From JANYCG01 sp031386665 (GTDB taxonomy: Bacteria; Pseudomonadota; Gammaproteobacteria; Burkholderiales; Burkholderiaceae_C), in contig JANNCN010000047.1 in the NCBI GenBank assembly GCA_031386665.1, positions 62,001 through 126,000 on the forward strand: 64,000 bases of DNA, read 5' to 3'. Every line of letters starts with the position of its first letter. Position 1 is the first letter of the stretch. Shown piece by piece: positions 1 through 7,778 of this stretch. A program made the position numbers and the translations under genes. Below the pieces are notes generated by a model, which did not search any database, was not told where the DNA came from, and worked only from the letters and a program-made list of their open reading frames with translations.

Positions 1-671
1 TGTCGCAAGACAAGCTCAAAACCCAAGTCGGGCTGGCCGCGTTGGCCTATGCAGTGCCCGGCGAGATCGTTGGGGTAGGCACCGGCTCGACCGTCAACAA
101 GTTCATTGACGCACTGGGCACGATCAAAGGGCAAATCAAAGGCGCGGTGTCCAGCTCCGAAGCCAGCACGGCGCGGCTCAAAGCGCTGGGGATTGCGGTG
201 TTTGAGGCCAATGAAGTGGGTGAACTGGCGGTTTACATTGACGGCGCAGATGAGATTGACGGCCAGGGCAACATGGTCAAGGGCGGCGGCGCAGCGCTGA
301 CGCGCGAGAAGATCATCGCCGCGCAATCGCGCCAGTTTGTCTGCATTGCTGACGAATCCAAACTGGTCGCGCAATTGGGCCGATTTCCGCTGCCGGTAGA
401 GGTCATTCCCATGGCCAGCGCCCGGCTGATTCGCCAATTTGCCGCGCTGGGCGGCGTGGCCACGCTTCGCCTGAAAGACGGTCAAGCGCTGGTGACGGAC
501 AACGGCCAGCATATTTTGGACGTGACGGGTTTGCAAATTGCCGACCCGCTGGCGTTTGAAGTGATGGTGAGCCAGTGGCCCGGCGTGGTGACGGTAGGCG
601 TATTTGCCAGGCAGCGCGCCCAAGTGTGCTTACTGGGCACACCAAACGGCGTTAAAACGCTATTGTTTTAG
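1..671 (+). CDS. rpiA: Ribose-5-phosphate isomerase A, missing only the first base
   Basis: Interconverts ribose-5-phosphate and ribulose-5-phosphate in the cytoplasmic pentose phosphate pathway. The window opens with TG TCG CAA GAC AAG, so the A of the ATG lies one base outside and the full protein would be 223 residues, the usual size of RpiA. Family motifs are visible: GTGSTVNKFID near the N-terminus (phosphate binding), YIDGADEID, and KGGGAALTREKI. The stop codon TAG is immediately followed by repeat copy R1. Upstream context is not visible. Identification is firm from the motifs. Confidence 0.96.
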   Translation, partial: SQDKLKTQVGLAALAYAVPGEIVGVGTGSTVNKFIDALGTIKGQIKGAVSSSEASTARLKALGIAVFEANEVGELAVYIDGADEIDGQGNMVKGGGAALTREKIIAAQSRQFVCIADESKLVAQLGRFPLPVEVIPMASARLIRQFAALGGVATLRLKDGQALVTDNGQHILDVTGLQIADPLAFEVMVSQWPGVVTVGVFARQRAQVCLLGTPNGVKTLLF

Positions 672-849
672 CAGCAAACTATCTATATTATTCGGGATCT
701 AGAGGCTATTTTGAACGAATATTTGCCGAAAAACCCGATTTTGGATCGCCAAATACCCAATATGGGTATTTATTGCCCCCAAAAGGTCATTTTCGCCAAA
801 ATACGAATTAAATAGGTCATTAGCTCGCGAATAATATAGATAGTTTGCT
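672..849. repeat. Repeat copy R1: two repeat units in inverted orientation
   Basis: AT-rich element between rpiA and the DUF1697 gene. The left arm 673-694 (AGCAAACTATCTATATTATT plus CG) is matched base for base by its reverse complement at 828-849. Inside, the left unit continues with GGATCTAGAGGC (695-706) and the right unit, read backwards, with CGAGCTAATGACC. Between them lies a palindrome at 751-771 with 9-bp arms AAATACCCA / TGGGTATTT around ATA. It looks like two head-to-head copies of the dispersed family seen also at 21016, 24955, 33264, 54404 and 58643. A transcript could fold into a long hairpin and might end rpiA transcription; that role is inferred. Confidence 0.85.
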
Positions 850-895
850 ATCAAATAAATTATTATCACTGACTAAGCTAAGTTTTCACCCGCAA

Positions 896-1459
896 ATGCC
901 CCACCACATTGCCTTCTTGCGAGCCATCAACGTGGCGGGTCGCTACCTGAAAATGGCCGACCTGGCCGAGCATTTCCGCAGCCTGGGGCACACCCAAGTG
1001 CAAACTCACATCAACAGTGGCAATGTGCTTTTTCAGCCGAAACCAGCCAAAAAAAGTCACGCGCGGGCTTTGGAAGCCTCGCTCGAAGCCGGGTTGGAGC
1101 CTTTGCTGGGTTTTAAATCTGAAGTTTTTGTGCGAACGGGTGCCGAAAGTCAGGCCATCGCCAAGCAAGCTTTGACGCATTTAGTCAAAACCCCATCGCT
1201 CAAAGAAGTGAATGTTGCTTTTTTGGCGTCCACGCTGACGACTTCGCAACAAGCCGATTTGCAGTCGTTGCAGACGCCAATTGACAGCTTTGTCTATGAC
1301 CCGGCTGGCGGGCGAGAGATTTACTGGCTGTGCCACGTCAAGCAAAGCGACTCCAAGTTCTCCAACGCCGCGCTGGAGCGCAGGCTGAAAATTCGCACCA
1401 CGTTCAGGCGCGCCACCATGTTGCAAGGGGTGTCGGTGTTGTTTGAAGCCCCTTCTTGA
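896..1459 (+). CDS. DUF1697 family protein
   Basis: 187-residue cytoplasmic protein of unknown function. The sequence opens HHIAFLRAINVAGRYLKMADL and has TQVQTHINSGNVLFQ, both typical of DUF1697. The biochemical role of the family is not established, so none is claimed. I chose the ATG at 896 because homology begins right after it; an in-frame TTG at 845 would start inside repeat copy R1. No clear ribosome binding site is seen before 896. The next gene, iscR, is transcribed from its own promoter, so this gene is probably monocistronic. Confidence 0.82.
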   Translation: MPHHIAFLRAINVAGRYLKMADLAEHFRSLGHTQVQTHINSGNVLFQPKPAKKSHARALEASLEAGLEPLLGFKSEVFVRTGAESQAIAKQALTHLVKTPSLKEVNVAFLASTLTTSQQADLQSLQTPIDSFVYDPAGGREIYWLCHVKQSDSKFSNAALERRLKIRTTFRRATMLQGVSVLFEAPS

Positions 1460-1506
1460 CGCCCCTGCTCTAAATTGACCACGGCGAGCGCAGGTCATCA
1501 TCAGAT

Positions 1507-1560
1507 GTACCCGACAAAATTTGTCGGATATTGATATACTTGAACTTATTACTCAGATAC
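1507..1560 (+). promoter_or_regulatory. Two tandem IscR type-1-like operators upstream of iscR
   Basis: Site 1 (1507-1531) contains the perfect inverted repeat CCGACAAAATTTGTCGG (1511-1527; 8-bp arms around one base) and ends GGATAT. Site 2 (1536-1560) reads ATACTTGAAC-TTAT-TACTCAGATAC. Compared with the known E. coli type-1 pattern (ATASYYGACT-R-WWW-Y-AGTCRRSTAT), site 1 matches at about 21 of 25 positions and site 2 more loosely. Type-1 sites bind the [2Fe-2S] form of IscR and repress the operon when clusters are plentiful. Binding here is inferred from sequence. Confidence 0.75.
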
Positions 1561-1569
1561 GTGTCTAAT
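1540..1569 (+). promoter_or_regulatory. Candidate sigma-70 promoter of the isc operon
   Basis: A -35 box TTGAAC (1540-1545) and a -10 box TCTAAT (1564-1569) are separated by 18 bp. The -35 box lies inside the second IscR operator, which fits direct repression by occlusion. A strong ribosome binding site AAGGAG (1594-1599) stands 7 bases before the iscR ATG at 1607. Confidence 0.55.
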
Positions 1570-1606
1570 AGACTGTTCAGTAATTAAATAACCAAGGAGT
1601 CACGCT

Positions 1607-2143
1607 ATGCGTCTCACCACAAAAGGCCGCTTTGCGGTCACCGCGATGATTGATCTGGGCCTGCGTCAAAGCAATGGCCCTGTGACGTTGGCAGCCATCA
1701 GCCAACGCCAGCAAATTTCGCTCTCTTATTTAGAGCAGCTGTTTGGCAAGCTGCGCCGCCACGAGCTGGTGGAATCCACCCGGGGGCCTGGCGGCGGCTA
1801 CACTTTGGCCCGCAAGGCTACCGACATCACCGTCGCAGACATCATTGTGTCGGTCGATGAGCCGATTGACGCCACCCATTGCGCAGGCAAAGAAAACTGC
1901 CTGGGCGAGGGCGCACGCTGCATGACGCACGACCTGTGGGCCTCATTGAATGTGCGCATGGTTGAGTTTTTGGACTCAGTCAGCCTGCAAAAACTGGTGG
2001 ACGAACAGCTAGCCAAAGGCCTGTTGGTTGAAGACAAGCCCATGATCAAACGCGCCATTTCCGCCATGCCTATCATCAAGCCAATGCATTCCAATGCGCC
2101 GAATTCGGTGTTTGCCCTTGGGAATTCGTTTGCCAAGATGTAA
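1607..2143 (+). CDS. iscR: Fe-S cluster-sensing Rrf2-family regulator IscR
   Basis: Transcription factor that senses iron-sulfur status and controls the isc operon. The 178-residue protein starts MRLTTKGRFAVTAMIDL, with the winged-helix domain in residues 1-85. The cluster ligands are visible as C92, C98 and C105 with H108; the last loop is one residue longer than in E. coli (C104, H107). It is first in the iscR-iscS-iscU-iscA-hscB-hscA-fdx order and has IscR-like operators upstream, so autoregulation is expected. The C-terminal tail after about residue 145 is low in conservation, and its last codons lie in the first of three 28-bp direct repeats. Confidence 0.96.
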   Translation: MRLTTKGRFAVTAMIDLGLRQSNGPVTLAAISQRQQISLSYLEQLFGKLRRHELVESTRGPGGGYTLARKATDITVADIIVSVDEPIDATHCAGKENCLGEGARCMTHDLWASLNVRMVEFLDSVSLQKLVDEQLAKGLLVEDKPMIKRAISAMPIIKPMHSNAPNSVFALGNSFAKM

Positions 2144-2199
2144 GCAATGCAATTTATTTGCAAAGATGTAAGTACTGCAACCCGTTTGCCAAAATGTAA
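2129..2199 (+). repeat. Three direct repeats of period 28 across the iscR stop codon
   Basis: The 15-mer TTTGCCAAGATGTAA (2129-2143, ending with the iscR stop), TTTGCAAAGATGTAA (2157-2171) and TTTGCCAAAATGTAA (2185-2199) recur at exactly 28-base spacing. The first two intervals also resemble each other (GCAATGCAATTTA versus GTACTGCAACCCG). Each unit carries the same in-frame-looking TAA, so the array could have arisen by duplication of the 3' end of iscR. The stretch ends about 50 bases before iscS. Confidence 0.8.
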
Positions 2200-2250
2200 A
2201 TTTATCCTCTGACATTTTTCAGCCAGCCTCTACCCAAAGACCCGCCAGCC

Positions 2251-3471
2251 ATGAGCAACACCCCGCATTTCCCGATTTACATGGATTACAGCGCCACCAA
2301 CCCGTGCGATGAGCGCGTGGTGGACGCCATGATTCCCTGGCTGCGCCAACATTTTGGCAACCCGGCATCGCGCAGCCACGCCTGGGGCTGGGAGGCCGAA
2401 GCCGCCGTCGAAAAAGCGCGCGAGCAAGTCGCCGCCCTGATTGGCGCCGACCCGCGCGAGATCGTCTGGACCTCGGGTGCGACCGAATCCAACAATTTGG
2501 CGCTCAAAGGCGCGGCAAATTTTTACAAAACCAAGGGCAAACACCTCATCACCGTCAAAACCGAGCACAAAGCCGTACTGGACACTTGCCGCGAGCTGGA
2601 ACGCCAAGGGTTTGAAGTCACTTACCTTGACGTGCAAGACGACGGCTTGGTCAATCTGGATGCGTTCAAAGCCGCCATCCGCCCCGACACGATTTTGGCA
2701 AGCGTGATGCACGTCAACAACGAAATCGGTGTGATTCAAGACATCGTCGCGTTAGGCAAAATTTGCCGCGAAAAAGGCGTGATTTTCCATGTGGACGCAG
2801 CGCAAGCCACCGGCAGGGTTGACATTGACATGGCCACCTTGCCCGTCGATTTAATGAGTCTTACCTCGCACAAAACCTATGGCCCCAAAGGCATTGGTGC
2901 CTTGTATGTGCGGCGCAAACCGCGCATCCGCATTGAGGCCCAAATGCATGGCGGCGGGCATGAGCGCGGCATGCGCTCGGGCACCTTGCCCACCCACCAG
3001 ATCGTTGGCATGGGCGAGGCTTACCGCATTGCCAAAGAAGAAATGCATGCTGAAAACATTCGCATTCAAGCCCTGCATGACCGCATGCTGGCGGGTTTGA
3101 AAGACGTGGAGCAAGTGTTTATCAATGGCCACATTGACAAACGCGTGCCGCACAACCTGAACATGAGCTTCAATTATGTTGAAGGCGAGTCGCTGATCAT
3201 GGGCATCAAAGGTTTGGCGGTTTCAAGCGGTTCGGCCTGCACGTCGGCGTCATTGGAGCCCAGTTACGTGCTGCGCGCCTTGGGCCGCAGCGACGAATTG
3301 GCCCACAGCAGCCTGCGCATGACGATTGGCCGCTGGACCACCGAAGCGGACATTGACTACGCAATCGACACCATCAAAGTCAACGTCGCCCGCTTGCGAG
3401 AATTAAGCCCCTTGTGGGACATGTACAAAGAAGGCATCGATATCAGCACGATTCAATGGGCGGCGCATTAA
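2251..3471 (+). CDS. iscS: Cysteine desulfurase IscS
   Basis: PLP enzyme that removes sulfur from L-cysteine as a protein persulfide and hands it to IscU and other acceptors (tRNA thiolation, cofactor synthesis). The 406-residue protein has the PLP lysine in SLTSHKTYGPKG (K208) and the catalytic cysteine in SSGSACTSASLEPS (C330), both offset by two from E. coli IscS (K206, C328). Length is typical. Second gene of the isc operon; the gap after iscR holds only the 28-bp repeats. Confidence 0.97.
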   Translation: MSNTPHFPIYMDYSATNPCDERVVDAMIPWLRQHFGNPASRSHAWGWEAEAAVEKAREQVAALIGADPREIVWTSGATESNNLALKGAANFYKTKGKHLITVKTEHKAVLDTCRELERQGFEVTYLDVQDDGLVNLDAFKAAIRPDTILASVMHVNNEIGVIQDIVALGKICREKGVIFHVDAAQATGRVDIDMATLPVDLMSLTSHKTYGPKGIGALYVRRKPRIRIEAQMHGGGHERGMRSGTLPTHQIVGMGEAYRIAKEEMHAENIRIQALHDRMLAGLKDVEQVFINGHIDKRVPHNLNMSFNYVEGESLIMGIKGLAVSSGSACTSASLEPSYVLRALGRSDELAHSSLRMTIGRWTTEADIDYAIDTIKVNVARLRELSPLWDMYKEGIDISTIQWAAH

Positions 3472-3491
3472 AAGTTCAAGAGGTAAACCAA

Positions 3492-3890
3492 ATGGCATAT
3501 TCAGAAAAAGTTGTTGATCACTATGAAAACCCCCGCAACGTCGGCAGCTTTGAAAAAGGCGACGACAGCGTAGGCACCGGCATGGTGGGCGCACCGGCTT
3601 GTGGCGACGTGATGAAGCTGCAAATCAAGGTCAACCCATTGACAGGCGTGATCGAAGACGCACGCTTTAAAACCTACGGTTGCGGCTCGGCCATTGCGTC
3701 AAGTTCGCTGGTGACCGAATGGGTCAAAGGCAAAACGCTGGACCAGGCGGCAGCGTTGAAAAACAGCGAAATCGCTGAAGAACTGGCCTTGCCGCCAGTC
3801 AAAATTCATTGCTCCATTTTGGCCGAAGACGCCATCAAAGCCGCTGTGGACGACTACAAGAAAAAACACGCTTTGGCGGCGGCGCATTAA
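3492..3890 (+). CDS. iscU: Fe-S cluster assembly scaffold IscU
   Basis: Scaffold on which [2Fe-2S] clusters are built from IscS sulfur and iron, then passed on with HscA/HscB. The ATG at 3492 gives 132 residues beginning MAYSEKVVDHYENPRNVGSF, the classic IscU start, preceded by AGAGG. Three ligand cysteines are present: C37 (GAPACGDVMK, with D39), C64 (TYGCGSAIASSS) and C107 (KIHCSIL). The HscA recognition motif LPPVK precedes C107. It lies 20 bases after iscS. Confidence 0.97.
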   Translation: MAYSEKVVDHYENPRNVGSFEKGDDSVGTGMVGAPACGDVMKLQIKVNPLTGVIEDARFKTYGCGSAIASSSLVTEWVKGKTLDQAAALKNSEIAEELALPPVKIHCSILAEDAIKAAVDDYKKKHALAAAH

Positions 3891-4003
3891 CCGCCTGTTC
3901 ACTATTTATTTGCACAATGAGCTGCTGCAGTCTCATCGGCAAACCAGCTTGAATTGGCCTCAGTTTTTGGGGCCTGGGCGTTTACCTGAATTTAGCAAAC
4001 AAC

Positions 4004-4327
4004 ATGTCCGTCACCGTCACTGAAGCTGCTGCCCGGCACGTTAACCGTTACCTTACCAAACGCGGAAAAGGCGTGGGCGTGCGCTTGGGTGTTAAAACCA
4101 CGGGCTGCTCGGGCCTGGCTTACACCCTGGAATACGTGGACGAACTGGCCCCCGAAGATTTAGTGTTTGAAGAGCATGGCGTCAAAGTGCTGGTAGACCC
4201 CAAAAGTTTCGCCTACATCGACGGCACTCAGTTGGACTTCACCCGTGAAGGGCTGAACGAAGGCTTCAAATTCAACAACCCCAATGAACGCGACAAATGC
4301 GGATGCGGTGAATCATTCAGGGTTTGA
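4004..4327 (+). CDS. iscA: Fe-S cluster assembly/carrier protein IscA
   Basis: A-type carrier that accepts or delivers iron-sulfur clusters. At 107 residues it is exactly the E. coli length, with conserved C35 (KTTGCSGLAY) and the C-terminal C99 and C101 (KCGCGESF). The gap from iscU (113 bases) has no obvious promoter or hairpin. It is followed after 33 bases by an acetyltransferase gene rather than directly by hscB. Confidence 0.96.
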   Translation: MSVTVTEAAARHVNRYLTKRGKGVGVRLGVKTTGCSGLAYTLEYVDELAPEDLVFEEHGVKVLVDPKSFAYIDGTQLDFTREGLNEGFKFNNPNERDKCGCGESFRV

Positions 4328-4360
4328 CGTGCGACGGTGCGAGTGCGAGTTGGATAACGA

Positions 4361-4930
4361 ATGCAGTGGCGAACGCGGCGGTTTGAGATGGCTGACGTGA
4401 AGCAACAAGCCGTCCCGTCAGGTGCTGAGACCGCCTGCGTGGTCGTGGTTGAGTCGAGCCCGTTGGACGATCAAGTAGCGCCCTTGCTGGTCGAGCTTGA
4501 CGCCTACCTCTACCGCCAGTACCCGGTCGATGAATTTCCACCCGAAATTAACCATATTCTTGAGCCCAAGGCTTTGGCGCAACCGTCGGTTACTTTTTTG
4601 GTCGCTTGGGCCTTGCAACCTGGTGTTTCGGAGCGTGCCGCGGTAGGTTGCGGCGCAGTCCGGCGCATGACGGACGAAGCGGGCGCTTATGGCGAAATCA
4701 AACGCATGTTCGTCAAGCCCGAAGCCCGCGGCCAGCGCATTGCAGAACAAATTTTGACGCAACTTGAAGGCGTGATGCGCGCCGAAGGAATTCGACGTGT
4801 TTTGCTTGAAACCGGCACCCGCCAACCTGAAGCGCAGCGGCTGTATGCGCGTTGCGGCTACGCGGTGCGTGGCGGGTTTGGTGGTTATTCAGAAGACTTT
4901 GTCAGCGTTTTCATGGAGAAAACGCTGTGA
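4361..4930 (+). CDS. GNAT-family N-acetyltransferase embedded in the isc operon
   Basis: Predicted acetyl-CoA-dependent acetyltransferase of 189 residues; the substrate cannot be told from sequence. The GNAT core is clear: EIKRMFVKPEARGQRIAEQIL, carrying the acetyl-CoA-binding R-G-Q-R-I loop, then RRVLLETGTRQPEAQRLYARCGY. The ATG at 4361 is used; one at 4388 is equally possible, and neither has a strong ribosome binding site. Its TGA overlaps the GTG of hscB (GTGA), which suggests translational coupling. It is not a standard isc gene and may be a lineage-specific addition. Confidence 0.82.
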   Translation: MQWRTRRFEMADVKQQAVPSGAETACVVVVESSPLDDQVAPLLVELDAYLYRQYPVDEFPPEINHILEPKALAQPSVTFLVAWALQPGVSERAAVGCGAVRRMTDEAGAYGEIKRMFVKPEARGQRIAEQILTQLEGVMRAEGIRRVLLETGTRQPEAQRLYARCGYAVRGGFGGYSEDFVSVFMEKTL

Positions 4931-5472
4931 CCGCGTCAACTTTGCCGAGCCTGCCGAGCCTGCCCAGTCTGAAATCCTCAGATTTTGAACTGTTCGGTCT
5001 GGAGGCCCAATTTGCCCAAGACCGCGCGACCATTGACTCGCGCTGGAAAGATTTGCAGCGCGAGGCGCACCCCGATAAATTTGCTGCCCAGGGCGCTGCT
5101 GCCCAGCGCGTGGCCATGCAATGGTCCGTGCGCATCAATGAGGCCTACCAGCGCCTCAAAGACCCGCTGAAACGTGCCGCCTACCTGTGCGAATTGCAAG
5201 GCGCACCGATTCGCGCCGAAGACAATACCGCCATGCCCGCAGAGTTTTTAATGCAGCAAATGGAGTGGCGTGAATCCCTGGACGATGCCCGCTCAGAGGC
5301 CGAGCTTGAGAACCTGAACCAGGTGCTGGATGCCTCGCGCAAGCAGATTTTGGGGCAAATCGAACTGTTGTTGGACACCCAGAAAGCCCCCGCATTGGCG
5401 GCAGGGCAGGTCAGGGCGCTGATGTTCGTGGAGCGGTTTGCCCGTGATGTAGAAGAACGATTTGAAAAGTAA
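4927..5472 (+). CDS. hscB: J-domain co-chaperone HscB
   Basis: Co-chaperone that brings IscU to HscA and stimulates its ATPase to release clusters. Using the GTG at 4927, which overlaps the preceding stop by 4 bases, gives 181 residues, close to the usual 170-175. The J-domain HPD motif is at residues 48-50 (REAHPDKFA), followed by RINEAYQRLKDPLKRAAYLC; the C-terminal IscU-binding helices cover about 95-181. The first 15 residues contain a PSLPSLPSL run encoded by 9-base repeats (about 4940-4970), which explains the longer N-terminus. Confidence 0.92.
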   Translation: MTASTLPSLPSLPSLKSSDFELFGLEAQFAQDRATIDSRWKDLQREAHPDKFAAQGAAAQRVAMQWSVRINEAYQRLKDPLKRAAYLCELQGAPIRAEDNTAMPAEFLMQQMEWRESLDDARSEAELENLNQVLDASRKQILGQIELLLDTQKAPALAAGQVRALMFVERFARDVEERFEK

Positions 5473-5474
5473 AA

Positions 5475-7334
5475 ATGGCGTTATTACAAATTTCTGAACC
5501 GGGCCAATCGCCCAATCCCCACGAGCGGCGCATCGCTATTGGCATCGACCTTGGCACCACGCATTCGTTGGTGGCGGCCGTGCGCAGTGGCCATGCCGAA
5601 TGTCTGCCTGATGCTCAAGGCCAAGTGCTGTTGCCCTCGGTCGTGCGCTACATGGCGGGCGACAAACGCCAAATTGGCTTTGAGGCGCTGCAGGCCGTTG
5701 CCACAGACCCGGAAAACACCATTGCATCAGCCAAGCGTTTCATGGGTCGCAGCCTTGCTGACGTGAAAGACGCCGCCAAACTGCCCTACCGTTTTATCGA
5801 CCACAAAGGCATGCTGGGCCTCCAAACCGTGCAAGGCGAAAAGTCGCCGGTGGAGGTCAGCGCCGAGATTTTGGCCACCTTGCGTTACCGGGCGGAAGAC
5901 AGCTTCAACGACGATATTTTTGGCGCCGTCATCACCGTGCCAGCTTATTTTGACGACGCCCAGCGCCAGGCCACCAAAGACGCCGCCAAACTGGCTGGCC
6001 TCAATGTCTTGCGACTCATCAACGAGCCCACCGCTGCGGCCATTGCCTACGGGCTGGACAACGCGTCTGAGGGCGTTTACGCCATTTACGACCTGGGTGG
6101 CGGGACCTTTGACATTTCGATTTTGCGGCTGACCCAAGGCGTCTTTGAGGTGATTGCCACCGGTGGCGACTCCAGCCTGGGCGGTGACGACTATGACCAA
6201 TTGCTGGCCGACTGGGTGCTGGCTCAGCACGGTGTCCCTGCCACCAGCCCAGGTGACAAAGCTGCTATCAAAGTTGCTGCACGCGCCTGCAAAGAGGCCT
6301 TGTCTGCGGCCAGCCACGCCACGTTGAGTGTCACCTTGAGCACCGGGCAGATTGACCGGGTCGTTGACAACGCAGTTTTTGAAGACATTACGCAAGCGTT
6401 GACCCTGCGCACTATGTCTGCCGTGCGCAAAGCCTTGCGCGACGCCAAACTAAGCCCAGCCGATGTGCAAGGCGTTGTCATGGTGGGTGGCTCAACCCGC
6501 ATGCCGCAGGTGCGTCGCGCCGTGGCGGCCTTTTTTGACAAAGAGCCTTTGGTCAACCTGAACCCCGACGAAGTCGTGGCCTTGGGTGCGGCCATTCAGG
6601 CCAACCAGCTGGCGGGTAACAACCCGGCAGGTGATTTGCTGCTGCTCGATGTGATTCCCCTGTCGCTGGGCATTGAGACCATGGGCGGCCTGGCCGAGCG
6701 CATAGTTCCGCGCAACCAGACCATTCCAACCGCCATGGCGCAAGACTTCACCACTTACAAAGATGGTCAAACTGCCTTGGCTTTGCATGTAGTGCAGGGC
6801 GAACGCGATTTGGTGGCTGACTGCCGCAGTCTGGCGCGTTTTGAGTTGCGTGGCATTCCGCCGATGGTGGCCGGGGCCGCCCGCATCCGCGTGACTTTCA
6901 CGGTCGATGCCGATGGGCTGCTGAACGTGTCCGCGCACGAACAGGTCAGCGGCGTGCAAGCCCAAGTCGATGTGAAACCCAGCTACGGTCTGGGCGATGA
7001 CGTGATTGCCAAGATGTTGCAAGACAGCTTCAGCACGGCCCAAATCGACATGCAAGCCCGCGCCTTGGCAGAAGGCCGAGTCGATGGGGAGCGCATGCTG
7101 CTGGCCATAGCCAGCGCCTTGTCAGCCGATGGCGACATGTTGACCAGCGCCGAAAGGGCGTGCATAGATGTTTTGACCCTCAAGCTACAAAACGCGGTGG
7201 CCACCTCGACCGTCGCAGCCGAGATCGAAGCCGCCACCAAGGCCTTGGCAAATGGCACCGAGGCGTTTGCCGCAGCACGCATGAACAGGGGTATTCAAAC
7301 CGCGTTGGCGGGCAAAAATATCAGTGCGGTCTAA
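5475..7334 (+). CDS. hscA: Fe-S-specific Hsp70 chaperone HscA
   Basis: Hsp70-type ATPase dedicated to transferring clusters from IscU. 619 residues: ATPase domain about 20-385 (AIGIDLGTTHSLVAAV, phosphate loop DLGGGTFDISIL, adenosine motif VVMVGGSTRMPQVRRAV), then the substrate-binding domain and a short helical lid. Length and motifs fit HscA rather than DnaK, and the position right after hscB (2-base gap) supports this. Confidence 0.96.
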   Translation: MALLQISEPGQSPNPHERRIAIGIDLGTTHSLVAAVRSGHAECLPDAQGQVLLPSVVRYMAGDKRQIGFEALQAVATDPENTIASAKRFMGRSLADVKDAAKLPYRFIDHKGMLGLQTVQGEKSPVEVSAEILATLRYRAEDSFNDDIFGAVITVPAYFDDAQRQATKDAAKLAGLNVLRLINEPTAAAIAYGLDNASEGVYAIYDLGGGTFDISILRLTQGVFEVIATGGDSSLGGDDYDQLLADWVLAQHGVPATSPGDKAAIKVAARACKEALSAASHATLSVTLSTGQIDRVVDNAVFEDITQALTLRTMSAVRKALRDAKLSPADVQGVVMVGGSTRMPQVRRAVAAFFDKEPLVNLNPDEVVALGAAIQANQLAGNNPAGDLLLLDVIPLSLGIETMGGLAERIVPRNQTIPTAMAQDFTTYKDGQTALALHVVQGERDLVADCRSLARFELRGIPPMVAGAARIRVTFTVDADGLLNVSAHEQVSGVQAQVDVKPSYGLGDDVIAKMLQDSFSTAQIDMQARALAEGRVDGERMLLAIASALSADGDMLTSAERACIDVLTLKLQNAVATSTVAAEIEAATKALANGTEAFAAARMNRGIQTALAGKNISAV

Positions 7335-7362
7335 TCGAATCAAAGCCAAGCCGAGCAAAGTC

Positions 7363-7701
7363 ATGCCCATTATCAAAATACTGCCCCACCCCGAACTTTG
7401 CCCCCAAGGTGCCGAAATCAGCGCGCCTGCGGGCACCTCCATCTGCGAAGCGCTGCTGGACAACAAAATCGACATAGAACATGCCTGCGACATGAGCTGC
7501 GCCTGCACCACCTGCCACGTCATCGTGCGCGAAGGCTTTGCTTCATTGAACGATTTGGATGAAAACGAAGAAGATTTGCTGGACCGGGCTTGGGGCCTCG
7601 AACCGAATTCGCGCCTTTCATGCCAGGCATTTTTAGCGCAAAAAGACGTGACCGTTGAAATTCCGAAGTACACGATTAACCACGCTAAAGAGTTGCATTG
7701 A
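7363..7701 (+). CDS. fdx: ISC-type [2Fe-2S] ferredoxin
   Basis: Electron carrier for cluster assembly. The ATG at 7363 gives 112 residues; an in-frame upstream TTG-type extension was rejected because it overlaps hscA. Ligand cysteines C42, C48, C51 (HACDMSCACTTCHV) and C87 (SRLSCQAF) match the E. coli Fdx positions. It closes the isc operon; no iscX-like reading frame follows before dnaQ. Confidence 0.95.
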   Translation: MPIIKILPHPELCPQGAEISAPAGTSICEALLDNKIDIEHACDMSCACTTCHVIVREGFASLNDLDENEEDLLDRAWGLEPNSRLSCQAFLAQKDVTVEIPKYTINHAKELH

Positions 7702-7778
7702 AACCTGCCAGAGTCGCTGATTTGGAACATTCCCCGGTGTGACGACGACACTGCAAACCTTCATTATTGAATCGAGTC

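Noticed and set aside
2129..2199. Possible CRISPR array from the 28-bp period
   Set aside because: Only three units, repeats of 15 bases, the intervals are themselves similar, and no cas genes are near.
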